A stretch of DNA of 64,000 nt, taken from Desulforhopalus singaporensis. Lineage in GTDB: Bacteria > Desulfobacterota > Desulfobulbia > Desulfobulbales > Desulfocapsaceae. Made by a program: the position numbers and the translations under genes. Positions 16,168-24,685 of this stretch are shown here, one piece after another. Under the pieces are notes generated by a model. That model made no database searches. It was not told the origin of the DNA and saw only the letters and a program-made list of their open reading frames with translations. The stretch lies in NCBI RefSeq assembly GCF_900104445.1, contig NZ_FNJI01000004.1:124001-188000 (forward strand), read 5' to 3'. Positions within the stretch are counted from its first letter, which is position 1. Every line of letters begins with the position of its first letter.

Positions 16168-16872
16168 ATGCCGGGGGCGGGGTTTAAAAATGTTGCGCCC
16201 CTGGTGCGGCTTGAGAATGTTTGTCGGACTTTTTTCATGGGAGAGGTCGAGGTGAAGGTCATACGAGGGGTGGATCTTGAAATATATGCAGGCGAACTCC
16301 TCATCATCCATGGCGAGTCAGGGTCGGGCAAGAGCACCCTGCTCAACATGATCGGTGGTATCGATCGCCCCAGTTCCGGCATCATTTTTTTTAACGGCAA
16401 CGAGCTCACCGCATATTCCGAAAAGGAGCTGACCGAATTCAGACGTAACCAGGTCGGCTTTATTTTCCAGTTTTACAATCTGATCCCATCCCTTACCGCC
16501 GTGGAAAACGTGCGGGTGGCCACGGAAATCGCCACCAATCCCATGGATGAGGCGGAGGCTCTGGAGCTGGTCGGTCTTGGCGACAGGCTCGACTATTTCC
16601 CCTCCCAACTCTCAGGAGGACAGCAGCAGAGGGTGGCCATCGCAAGAGCCCTGGCAAAACGTCCGCGATTAATGCTCTGCGACGAGCCGACGGGGGCGCT
16701 TGACCATGAGACCACCGAAAAAATTCTTCAGCTGCTGCACAGGATCAACAAGGAAACGGAGACTACCATGGTGATGATAACTCATTCGTCGGCTCTTCTT
16801 GCGGTCTCGGACAGGTCGGTGACGCTTTCTGACGGGAAAATCTCCGGTGGCCGCCACCGCCGGGCAGGCTAA
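16168..16872 (+). CDS. ABC transporter ATP-binding protein, LolD/MacB/DevA type
   Basis: 234 residues from the ATG at 16168, placed by GGGGAGGA; in-frame ATGs at 16138 and 16162 are alternatives. Walker A is GESGSGKST, the signature [15 protein letters not shown], Walker B LMLCDEP and an H-loop in MITHSS. The sequence class pairs with FtsX-type permeases rather than classical importers. Followed by the permease and an adaptor protein: a tripartite efflux or envelope-export module with an outer-membrane channel encoded elsewhere. Confidence 0.92.
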   Translation: MPGAGFKNVAPLVRLENVCRTFFMGEVEVKVIRGVDLEIYAGELLIIHGESGSGKSTLLNMIGGIDRPSSGIIFFNGNELTAYSEKELTEFRRNQVGFIFQFYNLIPSLTAVENVRVATEIATNPMDEAEALELVGLGDRLDYFPSQLSGGQQQRVAIARALAKRPRLMLCDEPTGALDHETTEKILQLLHRINKETETTMVMITHSSALLAVSDRSVTLSDGKISGGRHRRAG

Positions 16873-16896
16873 CCCTGCAAACGGCTAAAGGTCGCG

Positions 16897-19281
16897 ATGG
16901 CGATGACGGTCCTTGGCAGAAAGCTGGTACGGGACGCGGCAGGGAGCTGGGTGCTGATCGTGGCGGTCGCTATCATGATTGCGGTCGGCGGTGCAAGTTA
17001 TATCGCGATGATGTCCTCGTACAGGAACCTGGAACGGACCAAGAACCATTTTTATACCCAGTGCAGACTTGCCGATTTCTGGATCGACCTGAAGAAGATT
17101 CCGAGCGGCGATGCCAGGCGCCTGGCCCGGCTGCCCGGCATCGCCGAAATAAGGAACCGGATTCAGTTCCAGGTGATGCTCGATTTTCCCGACAGCGTAA
17201 AACCTGTCGGAGCCTTGCTCCTTTCTCTTCCCGATTTCCGGTCCCCGATTGTTAATTCGATAATCGTAAGAAAGGGAACCTATTTCACCAAAGAACAGGA
17301 TAATCAGGTGATCCTGTCGGAGAAATTTGCCGAAGCCCGCAATATTCACGTCGGCGACCGGGTGCGTACCATTGTCAACAACCAGCGCCGGGAACTTATC
17401 GTGGTCGGCACCGCGATCTCCGCCGAATTCGTTTACCTCACATCTCCGGGCTCGATGCTTGATCAGCCTGGGAGTTACGGGCTGATGTGGGTGAAAAGGA
17501 GTTTTAGCGAAAAAATTCTCGGGTTTGAGGGCAGCGCCAACTCCATTGTCGGCCTTTTTTCCGGGTTAAGCTTGACCGGTCGGCAGCAGCTGCTTGAAAC
17601 GATAAAGAGGGAGGTCGACGGCTTTGGCGTGTTTGATGCGACATTACGCAACAAGCAGTTTTCTCCGCTGATCCTTGACGCGGAGATGACCGAGTTGAGA
17701 TCGATGGCGCTTACCATGCCCCTGTTTTTCCTGGTGGTGGCGGCCCTGGTCCTCAATATCATGATCAGCCGAATGGTGGAGCAGCATCGCAGCGTAATAG
17801 GCACGCTCAAGGCGCTTGGCTACTCCAGTTTCAGGGTCGGTATGCATTTTGTGAAATTCTCTGTTGTGCCGGGCGCGCTGGGGGGGGTGCTCGGCTGTAT
17901 ACTGGGGTGGGTGCTTGGCTCGGTGATGGTTGAAATGTACCTGCTCTATTTCTCATTTCCCCGGCTGGAGAACATCATTTACCCGGGACTCTACCTTGCC
18001 GGGCTATGCGTTTCGATCGGTTCTTGTGTCGCGGGTGCGATGAAAGCCGTTTGGCGAGTGGTTCGCCTTGAACCGGCGGAGGCGATGCGTCCTGCGCCTC
18101 CGCCGGTTCAAAGATCTGTACTGGTCGAGAAATTTACCGGATTATGGCAACTGCTTGATGTCCAGTGGCAGATGATAGTGAGAGGGGTTCTGCGCAATAA
18201 GGGACGGACGGCTATATCCGTTTTTGCCGCGGCCACCGGGAGTGCTATCGTGCTGTTGACCTTCGGCTTTGTGGACTCCCTTGACGGCCTGATAGAAACC
18301 CAGTTCAGCAAGGCCATGCGCAGCGATATTCACCTCTTTTTCGGCGATGAGATGCCCTATGAAACATTGGACGACGTCAGACGGTTTCCCGGCGTACTGC
18401 AGGCCGAGCCGGTACTCAATGTCGGCTGCAGTCTTAAAAACGGTTCTAGGAAGGAGAGCGCCAATGTTGCCGGTATTCGGCCGTCAAGTGATCTTACCAC
18501 CCTTTTTGATAAGGAGATGCGTGAAGTTTTTCTGCCTTCGGCAGGGCTGGTCATGTCGGCACGGCTCATGGAAAAACTGGATATAAGGCCCGGTCAGACG
18601 CTGGAGCTCACGCCGGTAAAAGGGATTCGGCGAACTGTTCGTGTTCCCGTGGTGCAGCAATACCAGTCCGTTATCGGTATGGGACTGTACGCCGATATTC
18701 ACTGGCTCAATTCGCTTTTGAAGAATCAAGGGGCAATCAATGAAGTCCGGGTAAAACTCAGTCCGGACGAGGTGCTGCGCCACCATTTTCTTGTCAGGAT
18801 AAAGTCGCTTCCAAGGATTGAGACGATAATGGATATTGAAGGTCAGAAAGCTGCCATGGTCGAGCAGCAGGACCGCCTGATGGGCTATACCGCGATCCTG
18901 ATGGTCGGGTTCGCCGCCACTATTTTTTTCGGTACCATCCTCAACACCAGCCTGGTACGTCTTTCCGAGCTCGGCCGGGAAATAGCGACCTTCCGGACTC
19001 TGGGCTATCATGACTTCGAGGTGGCGAACCAGTTTTTGAAGGAAAATCTGATGATAAATCTTGCCGGGACGGTGATCGGTCTGGGGCTTGGCTACTGGAT
19101 GCTGATCTATACCATGGATAATTTTACCACCGACGCCTATTCGATGGTGGTCTATCTTTACCCGGAAAGCCTGCTTTACACGGTTTTACTGACGGTTTTA
19201 TTTGTGGTTGCGGCGCAGCTGGTGGTCAACCGGAAGATAAAAAGGCTCAACTGGCTGCAGGCGCTCGGCATAAATGAATGA
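16897..19281 (+). CDS. FtsX-like ABC permease with two four-helix modules (DevC/MacB-like)
   Basis: 794 residues. A transmembrane helix near residues 17-35 precedes a large periplasmic domain; clustered helices near 270-385, then a second periplasmic region and FtsX helices at about 665-785 (MVGFAATIFFGTILNTS and following). The tandem arrangement gives eight to nine membrane spans in one chain. It should couple ATP hydrolysis in the cytoplasm to movement of the periplasmic domains (mechanotransmission). It begins 24 bases after the ATPase gene. Substrate unknown. Confidence 0.9.
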   Translation: MAMTVLGRKLVRDAAGSWVLIVAVAIMIAVGGASYIAMMSSYRNLERTKNHFYTQCRLADFWIDLKKIPSGDARRLARLPGIAEIRNRIQFQVMLDFPDSVKPVGALLLSLPDFRSPIVNSIIVRKGTYFTKEQDNQVILSEKFAEARNIHVGDRVRTIVNNQRRELIVVGTAISAEFVYLTSPGSMLDQPGSYGLMWVKRSFSEKILGFEGSANSIVGLFSGLSLTGRQQLLETIKREVDGFGVFDATLRNKQFSPLILDAEMTELRSMALTMPLFFLVVAALVLNIMISRMVEQHRSVIGTLKALGYSSFRVGMHFVKFSVVPGALGGVLGCILGWVLGSVMVEMYLLYFSFPRLENIIYPGLYLAGLCVSIGSCVAGAMKAVWRVVRLEPAEAMRPAPPPVQRSVLVEKFTGLWQLLDVQWQMIVRGVLRNKGRTAISVFAAATGSAIVLLTFGFVDSLDGLIETQFSKAMRSDIHLFFGDEMPYETLDDVRRFPGVLQAEPVLNVGCSLKNGSRKESANVAGIRPSSDLTTLFDKEMREVFLPSAGLVMSARLMEKLDIRPGQTLELTPVKGIRRTVRVPVVQQYQSVIGMGLYADIHWLNSLLKNQGAINEVRVKLSPDEVLRHHFLVRIKSLPRIETIMDIEGQKAAMVEQQDRLMGYTAILMVGFAATIFFGTILNTSLVRLSELGREIATFRTLGYHDFEVANQFLKENLMINLAGTVIGLGLGYWMLIYTMDNFTTDAYSMVVYLYPESLLYTVLLTVLFVVAAQLVVNRKIKRLNWLQALGINE

Positions 19282-19347
19282 TGCACCAAACACCAGTATA
19301 GAGTTGCAGATGTTGCATCAGATATACTTTAGCATAAAGAGGATTCA

Positions 19348-20556
19348 ATGACATCCGCCAAACGGGGAAAAATATTCTGGATTCTAACTCTTGTCATCGT
19401 GGCCGGCGCGGTTGTGGTGATGAAGTTTTGGGCCGGTTCCATGGGGGCGGTCTCGGTCGCAACCCTTGTCGTCCAGCGGGGGACCATGGAGACTTATGTC
19501 GATGAGCGGGCCCGCACCAGCCTGGAGCAGGTGTACCATGTTACCATGCCGCTCAATGGCCGGATACTGCCGCTGCAGGCGGAAGAAGGCGACCGGGTGA
19601 TGAAAGGCCAGGTGATAGGGAGAGTTGAGGACGCCGACTGGAAGGATGCGCAAGTAGAGGTCCAGTCCATAGCTGCAACGTTTGCCAGTTGGCTCGATGC
19701 CTCCAAGGCCCAGGTTGCGGCCGCACGGGTCCAGTATGATTTTGACAAGTGGGACTGGGAGCGTCACAGCCGCCTTGCTGAAAGTTCGGCGATAAGCGAA
19801 AGACAAACACGTGATATCAAGCGCAACTATCTCGATTCCAGGGTTCAGCTGGAGTCAAGCCAGGCTATGTACTACGCTACCAGGGCGATGCAGGCCGTGG
19901 TTGACCTCCTGCCGGGGTATGTGAACAGGAACTTTGACAGGACCGTGATCAAGAGTCCGGTTTCAGGTACCGTGCTCAAGCGTCATGTCACCAATGAAAA
20001 GGTGATGACTGCAGGCGAGCCTCTGTTGGAGATCGGCAACCTCAAGGAGCTGGAGGTCAACGCCGAGATATTGACCGATGAGGCGGCGTATGTGCATGTC
20101 GGAGACAGGGTTGAGATTTACGGTGCAGGACTGGACAGCAGGCGCCTGCCTGGAGTGGTTCGCCTCATCGAGCCCAGTGGGTTTACCAAGGTATCGTCCC
20201 TGGGGGTTGAAGAACAGCGGGTCAACGTGAAAATTGCGTTTATAAACGACGCTGCCGGGAGCGAACAGGAGGGCGGCTTAGGGCTCGGACTGAATTACCG
20301 GGTGCGGATAAAAATTATCACCGAACAAAAAAAAGATACAATTACCGTTCCCCGGACGGCTCTGTTTGCCGACAGTGAGGGGGCGTGGCAGCTCTTCAAG
20401 GTGAGCGACGGCGTAGCCCGGCTGACCAGGGTGGAGATCGGCTTGGCAAACGATGCCAAGGCGGAAATCGTCTCCGGTCTCTTCCCCGGGGACCGGATTG
20501 TCCGCCTGGTCCAGGCCGGGCTTGAAGACGGTGTCAAGGTAAAGCTAGTCGAATAG
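19348..20556 (+). CDS. HlyD/DevB-type periplasmic adaptor (membrane fusion) protein
   Basis: 402 residues with one N-terminal membrane anchor (residues about 10-28, WILTLVIVAGAVVVMKFW). A biotinyl-lipoyl-like half motif around GRILPLQAEEGDRVMKGQVIG, an alpha-hairpin (about 110-190), the second lipoyl half KSPVSGTVLKRHV and beta-barrel regions follow in the standard order. It would connect the FtsX permease to an outer-membrane TolC-like duct. The gene closes the three-gene export operon. Confidence 0.92.
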   Translation: MTSAKRGKIFWILTLVIVAGAVVVMKFWAGSMGAVSVATLVVQRGTMETYVDERARTSLEQVYHVTMPLNGRILPLQAEEGDRVMKGQVIGRVEDADWKDAQVEVQSIAATFASWLDASKAQVAAARVQYDFDKWDWERHSRLAESSAISERQTRDIKRNYLDSRVQLESSQAMYYATRAMQAVVDLLPGYVNRNFDRTVIKSPVSGTVLKRHVTNEKVMTAGEPLLEIGNLKELEVNAEILTDEAAYVHVGDRVEIYGAGLDSRRLPGVVRLIEPSGFTKVSSLGVEEQRVNVKIAFINDAAGSEQEGGLGLGLNYRVRIKIITEQKKDTITVPRTALFADSEGAWQLFKVSDGVARLTRVEIGLANDAKAEIVSGLFPGDRIVRLVQAGLEDGVKVKLVE

Positions 20557-20620
20557 GCGGAGCTTGTTGGTCGGATCTGTTTTTAGGGGGGGTGAGCTCC
20601 GGGATACCGAAAATAAGTTG

Positions 20621-20649
20621 TTGACGTACTCTGTTTTAGAAATTAATAT
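20621..20649 (+). promoter_or_regulatory. Sigma70-type promoter of the TetR gene
   Basis: TTGACG (20621-20626), 17 bases, TAATAT (20644-20649). Predicted transcription start is about 20656, immediately before the operator palindrome, so bound repressor would block initiation. Confidence 0.7.
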
Positions 20650-20658
20650 CATTCTTTA

Positions 20659-20680
20659 CTAAAACGAACGTTCGTTCTAG
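20659..20680. promoter_or_regulatory. TetR-type operator palindrome
   Basis: A perfect 14-bp palindrome AACGAACGTTCGTT (20663-20676) sits in a 22-bp imperfect palindrome overlapping the predicted start of transcription. The AACGTTCGTT-type core is common among TetR-family sites, so autoregulation of the next gene is likely. Confidence 0.75.
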
Positions 20681-20703
20681 TGGTATCTGTTGAAGGAGAC
20701 AAG

Positions 20704-21279
20704 ATGGGCAACAACCCGGTAGATCGCAAGGAACTGATCCTGGACACTGCGTTGAAGCTGTTTACCAAAAATGGTTTTTTCAACACCTCTGTTCATGACA
20801 TCCAGAAAGACGCCATGGTAAGTATCGGATCGATTTACCACCATTTCGGGAATAAGGAGGCAATTGCCAAATCGCTGTTTCACCATATAGAGTCGGATAT
20901 CACCGGAATAATCGAATCAATCATGGTCAACCATGAAACGGCCCATGACCGCTGCCGGGCGGTGATCGCAAAATTCTTTGAGATAACCGAACATAATCCC
21001 GATCAGATGAATTTTCTTCTCTATGCCAAACACCGTGAGTTTATGCCGGATCAGCAGCCTCTCTGTTCCTCGCGCCCTTTCAGCTTAATGAGTCAGATAG
21101 TCGATGAAGGCATGGAGCGGGGTGAGATTCGGCGAATGGATCCGCTGGTTGCCGCAGTGGCAGTTTTCGGGGGAGCGATCAGGCTCATTTTTTTAGAATT
21201 GGACGGGGTGCTTGAAAATCCGTTGCGATCTTATCTGCACGAATGCTGGCAATGTGCGTGGCGTTCGGTGACTGGGTAA
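20704..21279 (+). CDS. TetR/AcrR-family transcriptional regulator
   Basis: 191 residues from the ATG at 20704, placed by GAAGGAGA. The N-terminal HTH is complete (ILDTALKLFTKNGFFNTSV ... GSIYHHFGNKEAI). The C-terminal ligand domain is unspecific in sequence. It follows the ABC export operon and has its own promoter with an overlapping palindromic operator. The two may form a regulator-efflux pair, but no similar palindrome was seen upstream of the ABC genes, so control of them is inferred only from proximity. Confidence 0.9.
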   Translation: MGNNPVDRKELILDTALKLFTKNGFFNTSVHDIQKDAMVSIGSIYHHFGNKEAIAKSLFHHIESDITGIIESIMVNHETAHDRCRAVIAKFFEITEHNPDQMNFLLYAKHREFMPDQQPLCSSRPFSLMSQIVDEGMERGEIRRMDPLVAAVAVFGGAIRLIFLELDGVLENPLRSYLHECWQCAWRSVTG

Positions 21280-21325
21280 CGATTGGGGGCGGTGCAGAAC
21301 AAATATTCATTTGTCAGGAGGGAAA

Positions 21326-21826
21326 ATGGTTCGTAGAATGAAGTATATTGTTGCCGTGTGGTGTATCTTTTTGTTATTCCCCTGCCTGCCAAGCCTTGGC
21401 GGCGAGATTGATGACAGCGATGCGCTGGCAGGCGTTGGGGCGGCAAAAATTATTTTTGACATCAATCTCAACGATGCCAACAAACTCGAACTCTATCTCG
21501 GAGTAATAGAGAGGACCAGAAACAGTCTTGTCGACCAGGGATTTGACCCGGATATCGTGATCGCCTTCAGGGGAGCGTCGGTACGCCTGGTAACTACTGA
21601 GACCTGGTCGTTCACCGAGGAGCGGCAGCTGAGCCTGAAGAGGTCGGCGCAAATGCTCAGAGAGCTTGCCGGTGCGGGAGTGAAGCTTGAGGCGTGTTCG
21701 GTCGCCGTCGAATTGTTCAAGGTTGACCGCAAAACCATCCTGCCGGAGATAAAAATTGTCGGCAACACCTTCATATCCCTGATGGGCTACCAGAGCAAGG
21801 GGTATGCCCTGGTGCCAATCCAGTAA
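21326..21826 (+). CDS. Exported DsrE/DsrF-like protein
   Basis: 166 residues from the ATG at 21326 after CAGGAGGGAAA. A signal peptide (about 1-26) precedes a DsrE-like domain: strand FDINLNDANKLELYL, IVIAFRGASVRLV and the conserved Cys region GAGVKLEACSVAVELF. Cytoplasmic DsrE proteins relay sulfur on a Cys; exported single-domain relatives are common in sulfur-metabolising bacteria and their role is unproven. Next to a second small exported protein on the same strand. Confidence 0.8.
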   Translation: MVRRMKYIVAVWCIFLLFPCLPSLGGEIDDSDALAGVGAAKIIFDINLNDANKLELYLGVIERTRNSLVDQGFDPDIVIAFRGASVRLVTTETWSFTEERQLSLKRSAQMLRELAGAGVKLEACSVAVELFKVDRKTILPEIKIVGNTFISLMGYQSKGYALVPIQ

Positions 21827-21842
21827 TAAAAGGAGTCTGGCC

Positions 21843-22304
21843 ATGTATCGACATCATCGTCTGTTTTGTAAAACAACTCTTATCGCGGTTGCCTGGATGG
21901 CCCTGGTGATTAGTCTTTGCCCGGTTACAAAAGCGGTCGCGGCGGATCGACTGCAGGTTGTCTCTGAGAAGATTTTTGCCGACACCAAGAAAGAGTTGAT
22001 GTGGCAAACACAGACTTCAAAAAGGCTGAAGTCACCAAAAGAGGTGGTAGCATACCTTGAGAAAATAAACAAAGGGCAATACAGCGACTGGCGCTTACCG
22101 ACCGGGGTGGAACTTTTTACCCTTACTTCGATTTTTGATATGAAGCAGAACGGCGCCGTAAAAATTCGCGTCGAAGGGAAGTTCTGGCTGTCGGACCAGC
22201 CGGGCGATTACCATGTCGGCTCCTGGGAGATAGGAGACGGCTGTGGCCCGTCGCGAAGTTACTATGAAGGCGAAGCCGGGTACGTAAGGGCGGTAAGGCC
22301 GTAG
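21843..22304 (+). CDS. Exported DUF1566 (Lcl C-terminal)-like protein
   Basis: 153 residues from the ATG at 21843, preceded by AAAGGAGTCTGGCC. A long signal peptide (about 1-33, ending AVAA) is followed by a compact domain containing YSDWRLPTGVELFTL and a closing G-Y-VRAVRP strand, the pattern of DUF1566/Lcl-C domains found in exported or surface proteins. Function unknown. Begins 16 bases after the DsrE-like gene, so the two are likely one transcript. Confidence 0.75.
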   Translation: MYRHHRLFCKTTLIAVAWMALVISLCPVTKAVAADRLQVVSEKIFADTKKELMWQTQTSKRLKSPKEVVAYLEKINKGQYSDWRLPTGVELFTLTSIFDMKQNGAVKIRVEGKFWLSDQPGDYHVGSWEIGDGCGPSRSYYEGEAGYVRAVRP

Positions 22305-22305
22305 G

Positions 22306-22333
22306 TTGTTGCCCGGCCCCCTCCGGGCAACAA
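22306..22333. terminator. Hairpin terminator between convergent genes
   Basis: TTGTTGCCCGG (22306-22316) and CCGGGCAACAA (22323-22333) form a perfect 11-bp stem with a six-base loop directly after the DUF1566 gene and before the convergent gene at 22373. The terminal TT/AA flanks could serve either strand. Confidence 0.65.
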
Positions 22334-22372
22334 GGATGTGTGGCGCAGCTGCATCCGGTCCGGGGCCGCCGG

Positions 22373-22705
22373 TCAGGCGGTTATCATCTCCTTTCTAACC
22401 ATGCGGTCGATGAAGTCGAGCACGAATTGCCGCTGGGTATCAGTGGCGTGGGCGATACAGGTGCAGTGCAGGTTGGATTGACTGCGCACCAGCAACTCAA
22501 ATTTGACACTGTCCCTTGTTATTTCCACCGCCATGTAGAAAGGGCCGTGTTGTTCGTGGCCCTGCTGTGCCTCGGACAGCAAATCATCGGGCAGTTCTAT
22601 CCAGTAGATGCCGATCATCGGCCCCCGCTTGATCGTCCGTTTCAGGTATGAGTCTATGTTGTCGCATTCCATCGGCGACAGTTCATCTATTACAAATTGT
22701 CTCAT
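22373..22705 (-). CDS. Conserved hypothetical small protein
   Basis: 110 residues, no recognised family. It is acidic to neutral, soluble, without signal peptide or membrane segment. An IGIYWIELPDDLL segment and a Cys-x-Cys (HCTC) stand out. Codon use agrees with neighbours, and it lies between two plausible transcription ends, so it is probably real. It is 95 bases downstream of the M24 peptidase stop but reads on the same strand upstream of it; a shared transcript is possible. Confidence 0.6.
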   Translation of the reverse strand: MRQFVIDELSPMECDNIDSYLKRTIKRGPMIGIYWIELPDDLLSEAQQGHEQHGPFYMAVEITRDSVKFELLVRSQSNLHCTCIAHATDTQRQFVLDFIDRMVRKEMITA

Positions 22706-22800
22706 TGTCTGTTGTCGTCCCTGTTATCGTTGTTCCCCGCCGTATTCTCCCTGGTGCCGGAAATCAGGGTTAAAAGGCGGGCGCTGGCTCGATTCCCGGT

Positions 22801-23901
22801 TCAGATGTCCAGCATTGTCGTGTCTTCGTTGAGGTTTTCGCAGCCGTCGCTGGTGACCACCACCATATTCTCAAGCCTGATTCCTCCCCAGTCGGGGATG
22901 TATATGCCGGGCTCAATCGTGATCACCATCCCCGCCTTAAGCTTTCTCCTGCTCTTGGCTGAAACCCGTGGTTCTTCGTGTACCGCAAGGCCCACTCCGT
23001 GGCCCAGGGAGTGACCGAAATAGTTTCCGTATCCCGCATCCTTGATAACAGCACGGGCGGCGCGGTCAATGTCGCAGCACCTGGCGCCGGCCTTGACCGC
23101 GGCGATTCCGGCAAGTTGGGCCTTGCGTACTATTCTGTGCAGTTTCCGGTAGGTGCTGTCCGGTTCCTGGGGCACAAAATTGCGGGTCATGTCGGAACAG
23201 TATCCGTTAAGTATGAGTCCCATGTCGATGGTCAGCGAGCCGTTCTGCTCTATCCTGTCGGTCCCGGGAACGGCATGGGGCAGGGCACCGTTTCTGCCGC
23301 TGGCTACGATGGTGCTGAAGCTGGGCTTTTCCGCTCCCTGCCTGACCATGGCCGATTCGATGGCTGCGGCCAGTTCCCTTTCCGTACGATATGCCCCGAG
23401 CTCGTTGAAAACCGAAGAGAACACCGCTTCGTTGAGTTGCACCGATTTTTTGATGAGCGCAATTTCCTGCTCATCCTTGACAATCCGCATCTGTTCAACG
23501 AGCCCCTGCACCGGTACCGGTGAAATGCCTTTTGGCCTGAGCTCTTTTTTGAGTTTTTCCGCAAAAAAATAAAGGGTGTAATCACTTTCAAAACCGAACC
23601 GCTTTATGGAAAGGTCCGGCAGCAGCTGGCCCAGCAGCTGGATTACTCCGCCGCGGTGGACGTGGACCATAATGTCCTTTGTCTCCTGCTGTGCCTGGAG
23701 CTCAAATCGAAAGTCGGTAACCAGGTGAGCAGCACCTTTTGCCGGTACGATAAGCAGGCCGGAACTTTCCTCGATGCCGTGGTCGCCTCCTTTGTAGCCG
23801 GACAGGTAGCGCCTGTTTTCCGGCCTGGCGATAATAATGCCGTCCAGTCTTCTTCTGCGCAGCCTCTGCTGCAGCCCTGTGATTCTTCGTTGGTAATACA
23901 T
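22801..23901 (-). CDS. M24-family aminopeptidase (Xaa-Pro peptidase type)
   Basis: 366 residues from the ATG at 23901 (AAGAGGATA upstream), preferred to an in-frame ATG at 23934 without a ribosome site. Creatinase N-domain (about 1-120) plus pita-bread catalytic domain. The five metal ligands are visible: Asp in DMGLILNGYCSD (two), His in HSLGHGVGLAVHE, and Glu in TIEPGIYIP and GGIRLENM. It removes N-terminal residues preceding proline from peptides in the cytoplasm. Confidence 0.92.
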   Translation of the reverse strand: MYYQRRITGLQQRLRRRRLDGIIIARPENRRYLSGYKGGDHGIEESSGLLIVPAKGAAHLVTDFRFELQAQQETKDIMVHVHRGGVIQLLGQLLPDLSIKRFGFESDYTLYFFAEKLKKELRPKGISPVPVQGLVEQMRIVKDEQEIALIKKSVQLNEAVFSSVFNELGAYRTERELAAAIESAMVRQGAEKPSFSTIVASGRNGALPHAVPGTDRIEQNGSLTIDMGLILNGYCSDMTRNFVPQEPDSTYRKLHRIVRKAQLAGIAAVKAGARCCDIDRAARAVIKDAGYGNYFGHSLGHGVGLAVHEEPRVSAKSRRKLKAGMVITIEPGIYIPDWGGIRLENMVVVTSDGCENLNEDTTMLDI

Positions 23902-23964
23902 TATCCTCTTTTCACCGCGGGTATCGATTGCCATCTGTTCGCTCAGCCGTCCGGGCCCGGGTGA

Positions 23965-24549
23965 TTACCCGGAGATATGCTGCAGGACAAAGTCCTTGCG
24001 TTGGTCCATCGCGTCGTTGTACTGGTTGTTGAGGTCGGCGGTTACCTTGCCGAGCTCTTCCTGATATTTCGGATGCATTGCGGCACTTAAATTATCCGGT
24101 ACTTCCTGCCCCGCAGCCATCAACTGCTGCTGGATCTGGCCGATCAGTGCTTGTTCGAACTGCTGGGTCATCTGCTGCTTGTGCTGGCTGTACTGTTCCA
24201 GTATCTGCTGGAGTTCGTGACATATTGAGCCGATTTCCGCCGAGTTCGCGTTCAATTCAACAATGGCCTTCAAGGCTTTCTTGCCGGTTGCCTGCAGTTC
24301 TTCATTGCGGGGAAGCACCACATTTCGCAACAGGGTCCTGACCATGCCTTTTCTCATCTCCATCTGGCTCTTGGCCGTCTGGTTTTCAAGCGTCTCCATA
24401 AGGCTTGGACCGTTGTCGCGCAGAAATTCCGCGGCCAGCCGCATACCTGCCTCAAGGTCATCGTCGTTGCTGCTTACATCCGGTGCCTCGGCAGCCATTC
24501 TCGCGGCTCTTTCCAGCACCATCTCCATTGTACTTTTTATCTCGGCCAT
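23965..24549 (-). CDS. Conserved helical protein of unknown function (possibly DUF6657)
   Basis: 194 residues from the ATG at 24549 placed by AAGGAGCCAGT. Almost entirely charged and helical, Gln/Met rich, with no membrane segment; likely a coiled coil (residues about 60-150). The opening MAEIKSTMEMVLERAARM resembles a family start seen in Desulfobacterota proteins labelled DUF6657, from memory only. Neighbours are rsmB upstream and the M24 peptidase downstream on the same strand. Function unknown. Confidence 0.7.
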   Translation of the reverse strand: MAEIKSTMEMVLERAARMAAEAPDVSSNDDDLEAGMRLAAEFLRDNGPSLMETLENQTAKSQMEMRKGMVRTLLRNVVLPRNEELQATGKKALKAIVELNANSAEIGSICHELQQILEQYSQHKQQMTQQFEQALIGQIQQQLMAAGQEVPDNLSAAMHPKYQEELGKVTADLNNQYNDAMDQRKDFVLQHISG

Positions 24550-24685
24550 ACTGGCTCCTTGTGTATTGATATTTATATCGACTCCGATAACGTATGATGT
24601 GAAATATCGAGTAGTCTTGTAGGGAAAATCTGCAGAGAATGTAATACATCCCTGCAGGTTGGCAAAGGAAAACCCTGAAAACTTG